Assembly (NCBI RefSeq): GCF_932274485.2
Contig: NC_065887.2
Location: 14,046,001 to 14,110,000 of the forward strand
Source of the DNA: Patella vulgata
Taxonomy: Eukaryota; Mollusca; Gastropoda; Patellidae
Length of the DNA stretch: 64,000 nt
Direction of reading: 5' to 3'
A program made the translations under genes and the position numbers. Shown here in pieces: positions 62,944 to 64,000 of the stretch. Each line of letters opens with the position of its first letter. Within the stretch, counting starts at the first letter, position 1. The notes beneath the pieces were generated by a model. It did not search any database. It was given only the letters and a program-made list of their open reading frames with translations, and was not told where the DNA came from.

Positions 62944-63880
62944 ACATCCACTCGCCACAGACTAGGTCATTTCAGGGCTAACATGGTTTAATTTCATTTC
63001 AATAATTCGCTTGCGCGTAAGGGTCTTTAGGAGTTGGAGGAAACCGGAGGACCCAGAGAAAACCCATGAGGTTGGACAGGCAACCCTACTACTTGTCACG
63101 TACAACCGGGGATTCAAAACCACGCCATTTGCCTCATGATACAGCGCGCACATGCTAACCATTCGGCCATCCAAACCCCCGTATGATAAATAACTTACAG
63201 GTGTTTTACAGTGTTGTAATATAGACCACATAGGAAGAGCAGATATTTCTAGTTCAGCAGAAAAGGCAGCGTAATACGTATCAGGTTCAAATTCTACATG
63301 TTGATTCACTTCTCTCTGATTTAAATTCATTCCTAAAACAAACACACAGAAAAAAGTAGTCAATACATAAAGAGTTGCTTCCCCTAGTTATAAGGATCAT
63401 GGTTAAAAAACTATGCCACTGCCAAGACATGCACTACCATTACTCTGCTGTTGACTTATCCCTGATATAACTCCACTCAACAAAAACTTGGTTATTCCAG
63501 GAAGGACATATAGTATATCTTTATTCAATAACTTGCTAGTGCACAAGGTTTTTGGGGAGGAAACAAAGAAAGCCAATGTGGTTAGGCAGGTGAACACATT
63601 TCTTGGCATATACAAGGATTGGATCAAAACCATATTATGTATTACAGCCACTACTTGCCAGTTTAAGGAAATAATTTTTTATGTTTCAACTTACCTTGTA
63701 GGTATGACAGCATTTCAACCCATAATGTCACCAGTTCTTCATCCTCTAAAAACTTTAATGTTATTCTACGATGTGATAATAGATTGATAAAATCGGTGAC
63801 AATCGACCAATAACAATGATCTTTCATTATTTCATTACTACAATCAACAACCTGATGGAAGTTTGGCTCACCTGTGGCAT
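27908..63880 (-). CDS. UBR3: UBR3 E3 ubiquitin-protein ligase, 30 exons, C-terminal ~1408 residues (5' end outside window)
   Basis: Spliced by eye from GT/AG borders; all 29 junctions keep phase. Exons, 5' to 3': 63880-63695, 63332-63199, 62338-62246, 62091-61936, 61097-60969, 60216-60164, 59358-59219, 58451-58303, 57734-57665, 56046-55950, 54936-54789, 53914-53810, 53246-53027, 52869-52401, 51695-51604, 47846-47703, 46831-46701, 46233-46123, 45252-45058, 44387-44251, 43574-43489, 43005-42891, 38581-38484, 36941-36841, 36393-36292, 35193-35077, 33768-33586, 30389-30180, 28856-28717, 28025-27908. They total 4229 nt and end in TAA. The protein follows vertebrate UBR3 (about 1888 aa) almost end to end, with conserved blocks such as [24 protein letters not shown]2 [10 protein letters not shown] and WCPLCRQ, and [18 protein letters not shown]3 is a RING E3 of the N-degron recogniser family. 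The UBR box and roughly 480 N-terminal residues are missing to the right. Exon borders were not checked against RNA. Confidence 0.96.
28136..28335. repeat. ~27-bp minisatellite
   Basis: About seven units of CTCATAACAACC(C/T)GATACC followed by ACTGTT. Confidence 0.85.
29030..29272 (-). repeat. SINE-A copy, old
   Basis: A diverged copy with recognisable ACGGTCCACTCAACACAAG, GGTTCAATTTTATTTCAATA and GCCACTTGACCCAATGACAG blocks. SINE-B copies follow immediately to the right. Confidence 0.7.
29278..29655 (-). repeat. SINE-B copy, full length
   Basis: It has a (GAAAT)n tail, full body and head. It is the best reference copy of the family in the window. Confidence 0.9.
29684..30053 (-). repeat. 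SINE-B copy, full length
   Basis: It is tandem to the copy at 29278 and separately inserted. It ends at TTACCCACCGTGACCGCC. Confidence 0.88.
30440..30968 (-). repeat. Cluster of SINE-B pieces
   Basis: A short tail fragment at 30440-30505, a nearly full copy at 30507-30832, and another 3' fragment at 30863-30965. With the two preceding copies this makes a five-copy cluster in one UBR3 intron. Confidence 0.82.
31488..31772 (-). repeat. SINE-A copy, full length
   Basis: All blocks from the (GA)n tail to GCTAACCATTCGGCCATCC are present. A run of G replaces the GGAGGAAAC block start. Confidence 0.88.
31975..33462 (-). mobile_element. Tc1-type DNA transposon with perfect 32-bp terminal inverted repeats
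   Basis: The left end at 31975-32006 and right end at 33431-33462 are exact inverted copies of 32 bp (CTATTCAAAAAAAGTAGGGG and on). Both sides are flanked by TA, the Tc1/mariner target. The element is 1488 bp and encodes one transposase on the minus strand. It sits in the UBR3 intron between exons 27 and 28. Identical ends and an open frame imply recent activity. Confidence 0.95.
32189..33166 (-). CDS. Tc1-family transposase, DD34E, 325 aa
   Basis: An N-terminal helix-turn-helix pair (about residues 1-110, with the GRPR-like linker SGRPRATTQ at 41-49) is followed by the DDE domain. Catalytic residues are D137 (MFSDESRF), D227 (FQDDNARCH) and E262 (DLSPIEHVW), with 34 residues between the last two. 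It ends NRGGFTRY. In the same frame upstream of the annotated Met the protein-like sequence continues (NERLRALG), typical of Tc1 N-termini, but no ATG precedes the in-frame TGA. The native start may therefore be lost or non-ATG, and family members are usually about 340 aa. The enzyme cuts and pastes the surrounding element. Confidence 0.93.
   Translation of the reverse strand: MLQIGTTQAVVARTMNVSQSVISRLWSRYRDTQSVQDRPRSGRPRATTQAQDRFIRTLALRNHVITANQISARLQTDTGVRVSGQTIRNRLHRGHLRARRPHVIPCLRDHHIQARRRWCRDRQHWDNRCWSNVMFSDESRFTVDFLDRRRRVWRRRNERFQDVNVIRHDQLGGGSVMVWGGITVAGRTALHVVAGRVTGQYYRDNILAVHVVPFARRHGRRFIFQDDNARCHRARIVTGYLQQQNITTLPWPALSPDLSPIEHVWDMLGQRLRQCQQRPANVQELAAALQQEWDNLDQNDLRRLIRSMPRRINACLANRGGFTRY
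33586..44387 (-). CDS. UBR3: UBR3 window exons 20-27: post-RING helical region
   Basis: Exon 20 ends LLFVCSVAR and exon 21 begins with TNLELQLL, matching the vertebrate block after the RING. Exon 22 has [16 protein letters not shown]. Exon 23 starts at 38581 with [15 protein letters not shown]; this acceptor was chosen over a nearer AG because only it keeps phase. Exon 24 has [20 protein letters not shown]. Exon 25 has [17 protein letters not shown], exon 26 has [20 protein letters not shown], and exon 27 has [17 protein letters not shown]. The intron between exons 22 and 23 is 4.3 kb and holds a Tc1 element, an element with hAT-like ends and a SINE. The intron between exons 27 and 28 holds the intact Tc1. 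Confidence 0.94.
33952..34225 (-). repeat. SINE-A copy
   Basis: It has a long (GA)n tail and a diverged body (GTAAACTGGAAAAAACCC). Head remnant ATGATACAGCGCACACC. Confidence 0.82.
34325..34700. repeat. Dispersed repeat, copy 2, with a block inverted at 48120-48330
   Basis: The first 150 bp match 16125-16395. From about 34480, TTTGGGACCTAGAAATTG to GAATGGCAATTTC matches the inverse of 48170-48330. That second copy is cut by the LTR element. Confidence 0.75.
36370..36560. repeat. Four tandem copies of the UBR3 exon 25 acceptor
   Basis: On the minus strand, TTACAG followed by exon-like CTACTGTA / TCCACAGTAGAAACATTAG recurs with would-be first bases at 36393 (used), 36441, 36494 and 36535. See findings. 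Confidence 0.85.
37122..37585 (+). mobile_element. Short hAT element carrying a BED zinc finger
   Basis: Termini TAGTGCTGG and CCAGCACTA are flanked by CGCACCAG (37114-37121) and CGCACAAG (37586-37593), an 8-bp target duplication with one mismatch. Total 464 bp. GCGATACGTATCGTATCG repeats lie near the right end. It is inserted in a dispersed repeat in the UBR3 intron upstream of exon 24. Confidence 0.85.
37193..37468 (+). CDS. BED-type zinc finger fragment of a hAT transposase, 91 aa
   Basis: Residues about 15-60 read [14 protein letters not shown], then [20 protein letters not shown] and LTRDHCGD, giving the aromatic, C-x2-C and Leu/His pattern of BED fingers found at the N-terminus of hAT (ZBED) transposases. 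No RNase H-like catalytic part follows, so this is a DNA-binding remnant only. It could act as a repressor if expressed, but that is speculation. Confidence 0.7.
   Translation: MAENTVAITNPSAKYKSKVWLNFGFLKGDTMKVVCRICKTILKYCCNTTNLSTRLTRDHCGDCLSSSAKIKTTASSTCGEVQASLKTQSHI
37790..38230. repeat. Degenerate ~28-bp minisatellite
   Basis: Variants of TTCATATTTCAAAAGGAA followed by TACATTGTAA. Confidence 0.8.
38760..39435. repeat. Second and third copies of the 36985 repeat
   Basis: About three diverged units, each with CAGGGGCCATAATCCAGAAA-like sequence, GGATATAAACATA and TTTAAGTTTCATCA. The terminal hairpin is degenerate at about 39410. Confidence 0.75.
39575..39850 (-). repeat. SINE-A copy, full length
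   Basis: An intact copy ending CTAACCATTCAGCCATCCAA, close to the family consensus, so probably young. Confidence 0.9.
39995..41386. mobile_element. Probable non-autonomous hAT-like element
   Basis: It begins CAGGGGCGGATCCAGG and ends with the imperfect inverse (CAGGCGCGGATCCAAG read from the right). Such CAGNGGCGGATCC termini are seen in hAT-like elements of many invertebrates. G-runs lie just inside both ends. It is about 1.39 kb with no recognisable transposase. The expected 8-bp target duplication was not found; the right flank is occupied by the Tc1 element. Confidence 0.55.
41388..42875 (-). mobile_element. Second, decayed Tc1-type DNA transposon
   Basis: Terminal inverted repeats of about 27 bp are imperfect: left CTCAGCGCCATGGAAAACAC at 41388, right the inverse of CTGAGCGCCATGGAAAACGC ending 42875. 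TA follows the right end; the left TA is not preserved. Length is 1488 bp. It lies in the UBR3 intron between exons 22 and 23 and touches the element at 39995-41386 on its left. Confidence 0.88.
41532..42583 (-). pseudogene. Tc1 transposase split by one frameshift
   Basis: The first part starts at 42583 ([20 protein letters not shown]) and carries the helix-turn-helix and [12 protein letters not shown] linker. The second part (42362-41532) carries the DDE domain with [19 protein letters not shown] and [10 protein letters not shown], again DD34E. The two frames are offset by one base near 42360-42370, where DRYMTDS reads through to a stop in the first frame while [10 protein letters not shown] continues in the next. 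The Trp normally following PIEHV is Leu. All three catalytic residues persist. It is non-functional as it stands. Confidence 0.88.
43085..43450. repeat. AT-rich ~31-bp minisatellite
   Basis: Units TTTAAAAAATATTTTTTATA plus ACTATTTA, nearly identical in the left half and degenerate to the right. They end just before the UBR3 exon at 43489. Confidence 0.88.
44852..44996 (+). repeat. SINE-A copy with internal deletion
   Basis: The tRNA head (TTGGATGGCCGAATGGTTAG) joins directly to the 3' part (CGTGTTAGTCCCGGAATGAC); about 130 bp of middle is missing. Confidence 0.85.
45058..47846 (-). CDS. UBR3: UBR3 window exons 16-19: RING-H2 domain
   Basis: Exon 16 supplies the first metal-ligand pair (YDCVICSQC) and the conserved [13 protein letters not shown]. 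Exon 17 is an insert of about 43 residues starting VLGHCPK. Exon 18 carries [20 protein letters not shown], the Cys-His-His-Cys core. Exon 19 carries [19 protein letters not shown], the last Cys pair. The split pattern and spacing are those of the UBR-family RING-H2 that binds the E2 enzyme. All expected Cys and His ligands are present, so the ligase should be catalytically competent. The 3' end of exon 16 lies inside a 52-bp tandem duplication (see findings). Confidence 0.96.
46968..47272. mobile_element. TTAA-flanked MITE copy
   Basis: TTAA at both borders (46968-46971, 47269-47272). Left end AACATACATTATGCAAGAGC, right end inverse AAGATACGTTATGGGAGA. About 300 bp, no open frame. The TTAA target is the piggyBac preference. 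Confidence 0.85.
47415..47590 (-). repeat. SINE-B copy, head truncated
   Basis: AAATGGGGTTTAACGTCCTG through TTCTTTTACGTGCACGTC. It abuts the duplicated exon-16 splice region. Confidence 0.8.
47890..47985 (-). repeat. SINE-B 3' fragment
   Basis: AAATGAAATGGGGTTTAACA and GACACATGCCGTGCA remain. Confidence 0.7.
48332..48831 (+). repeat. Left LTR of the fossil retroelement
   Basis: 500 bp with perfect 7-bp inverted ends TGTAACA / TGTTACA. About 48715-48820 contains TTTATAAGCAGA and AATAAAGG, plausible TATA and polyadenylation elements. The first ~390 bp match the right LTR closely; the last ~100 bp do not. Confidence 0.85.
50651..51313 (+). repeat. Right LTR of the fossil retroelement
   Basis: 663 bp, starting TGTATTG after a polypurine tract and ending TGTTACA. 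It contains an internal direct duplication of about 40 bp around 50807-50888, and its 3' portion (about 51110-51300) is unrelated to that of the left LTR. This points to two LTR variants. Confidence 0.82.
51604..57734 (-). CDS. UBR3: UBR3 window exons 9-15: middle region with serine-rich linker and basic helix
   Basis: Exon 9 reads [20 protein letters not shown]. Exon 10 has [20 protein letters not shown]. Exon 11 contains [20 protein letters not shown] followed by [13 protein letters not shown], a signature of UBR3. Exon 14 (469 nt, the longest) is a Ser/Thr-rich linker followed by [17 protein letters not shown], also conserved in vertebrate UBR3. Exon 15 is a basic helix, [20 protein letters not shown], just before the RING. 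The Ser-rich part of exon 14 has low complexity and is probably disordered. Confidence 0.94.
51911..52150 (-). repeat. SINE-A copy
   Basis: The 3' blocks and head are present, with an internal gap around the B-box side (ACGCACACCTGGGAATCGAA). It lies in a UBR3 intron. Confidence 0.83.
52895..53015. repeat. ~21-bp repeat in the short intron between UBR3 exons 13 and 14
   Basis: AACAACAAATTAGATGTATC repeats about five times and fills most of the 157-bp intron. Confidence 0.8.
53472..53680 (-). repeat. Hybrid-looking SINE-A copy with SINE-B type tail
   Basis: The tail is GATATGAAATGAAATGGGGT (SINE-B like) but the body (AGGTCATTTTGGGATGAACA, TTCAATTTTATTTCAAAAAT) is SINE-A. It is old and diverged. 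Confidence 0.6.
54422..54750 (-). repeat. SINE-B copy, diverged
   Basis: Recognisable GTTCTTTTACGTGCACACCA and CACTGTGGCTCCCG head, with many substitutions. It lies in the UBR3 intron between exons 11 and 12. Confidence 0.75.
54915..55725. repeat. 57-bp minisatellite overlapping the acceptor of UBR3 exon 11
   Basis: Units AGTTAGAC(G/T)CTTGATTAAT, ATAGCTAGCTGGGATTGACA and CTTTATACCGAAATA repeat about eight to ten times, with a MITE in between. The leftmost unit contains the exon 11 acceptor at 54936. Confidence 0.88.
55314..55472. mobile_element. Small MITE with ~38-bp inverted ends inside a 57-bp minisatellite
   Basis: The left end GGGGCCAGTTTCACGAAATT and the right end read inverted (GAGCCCTGTTTCTTGAAATC) continue to match through GATAAAATC. 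About 155 bp, unclassified. Confidence 0.7.
56156..56790. repeat. Four tandem ~142-bp GC-richer units plus (GACA)n
   Basis: Each unit reads TTCGCTCGGGGGTCATAACT, GTAGACTAACGCCACCTGGC and CCCCTATACCCCAAATTTCA. The array ends in AGACAGACAGACAGAC. Such a tail resembles 3' ends of some non-LTR retrotransposons, but no reverse transcriptase lies nearby. It sits in the UBR3 intron between exons 9 and 10. Confidence 0.85.
57855..58140 (-). repeat. SINE-A copy, full length
   Basis: It has a (GA)13-like tail, then all blocks with few changes. It lies in the UBR3 intron between exons 8 and 9. Confidence 0.9.
58303..63880 (-). CDS. UBR3: UBR3 window exons 1-8: helical scaffold after the UBR box
   Basis: Exon 1 (63880-63695) enters with two bases of a split codon and reads [16 protein letters not shown] and [15 protein letters not shown]. 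Exon 2 continues [20 protein letters not shown] and [15 protein letters not shown], the best conserved stretch of this part. Exon 4 carries [17 protein letters not shown]. Exon 5 carries [15 protein letters not shown] and [19 protein letters not shown]. Exons 7 and 8 read [11 protein letters not shown] and [20 protein letters not shown]. All match the region of UBR3 downstream of the UBR box; no zinc finger or catalytic motif is expected here. The introns hold a SINE-A at 62.9 kb and at 61.4 kb, a TTAA MITE at 58.7 kb, and minisatellites at 59.6 and 60.5 kb. Confidence 0.95.
58722..59137. mobile_element. TTAA MITE copy, right end degraded
   Basis: It starts TTAAACATACATTATGCAAG and its 3' half (TCAGCAAATTCCCTTCACAT) matches the family. 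The right TTAA is not preserved. Confidence 0.78.
59590..59995. repeat. ~20-bp minisatellite
   Basis: Variants of GGGCTGTGTATTGGTATACA repeat about twenty times. Long open frames on both strands here are products of the repeat, not genes. Confidence 0.9.
60490..60790. repeat. 29-bp minisatellite
   Basis: ATTAAATTATGACTGTCAAG plus GCTTCATTT repeats about ten times, with two interspersed variant types (CTTTATTT versus CTTCATTT and ATTACG versus ATTATG). Confidence 0.9.
61424..61697 (-). repeat. SINE-A copy, full length
   Basis: A complete and little-diverged copy ending TAACCATTCGGCTATCCAAC. It lies in the UBR3 intron between exons 4 and 5. Confidence 0.9.
62366..62665. mobile_element. TTAA MITE copy, truncated on the right
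   Basis: AACATACATTATGCAAGATT through CTCGGTTCAGAGTGG. The terminal third is missing. Confidence 0.75.
62908..63180 (-). repeat. SINE-A copy
   Basis: The (GA)n tail replaces the AAATGGGGTTTAAC block (GAGAGTTTTACATCCAC). The rest is intact. It ends 20 bp before exon 2 of UBR3 in this window. Confidence 0.88.
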
Positions 63881-64000
63881 CTGTAATAGTTTAAACAAAT
63901 ATGGTTGATTAATATGATATCCTGTTGCTGTTTTATATATACTCTGTGTTGTAGTCTTCTGTGTTTATTATTGTGTATTTCATTAATGTGTATTTTATTA

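Noticed and set aside
1-64000. CRISPR arrays, operons, prokaryotic signals
   Set aside because: None fit. The window is a spliced animal genome, and the direct repeats are contiguous tandem arrays without spacers.

Overview
The window is AT-rich animal DNA, most likely from a marine mollusc (bivalve or gastropod). The reasons are short exons with GT/AG introns of 0.1-14 kb, two conserved metazoan genes, and a dense load of tRNA-derived SINEs, MITEs, Tc1 and hAT elements and minisatellites of the kind common in mollusc genomes. The species cannot be named from the sequence alone.

Two host genes lie head to tail on the minus strand. The right-hand part (63880 down to 27908) holds thirty exons of UBR3, the RING-type N-recognin-family E3 ubiquitin ligase. 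They encode 1408 residues plus the stop. Reading phase is kept at all 29 junctions. The N-terminal part with the UBR box lies to the right of the window. The left-hand part (17333 down to 244) holds five phase-consistent exons of a tousled-like kinase (TLK) gene: its N-terminal regulatory region, separated by one 13.8-kb intron and several short ones. The kinase domain lies to the left of the window. The intergenic space (17.3-27.9 kb) holds a CpG-richer stretch at 21.4-23.3 kb that may be the TLK promoter. UBR3 and TLK1 are also linked on human 2q31, so this may be old synteny.

The remaining sequence is mobile and repetitive. There are two tRNA-derived SINE families (A: about 300 bp with a (GA)n tail; B: about 350 bp with a GAAAT tail) that share a 3' end, present in more than 30 copies. 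A TTAA-flanked MITE family is present in at least ten copies. A Tc1 element (31975-33462) has perfect 32-bp ends and an open DD34E transposase. A second, decayed Tc1 (41388-42875) abuts an element with hAT-like ends. Two non-autonomous hAT elements have recognisable 8-bp target duplications, and one of them carries a BED zinc finger. A fossil LTR element in a UBR3 intron carries only gag and protease parts.

The most unusual structure is a set of short tandem duplications that overlap UBR3 exon edges (exons 5, 11, 16 and 25 of this window), each copying or mimicking a splice site. No novel defence or biosynthetic system was seen.
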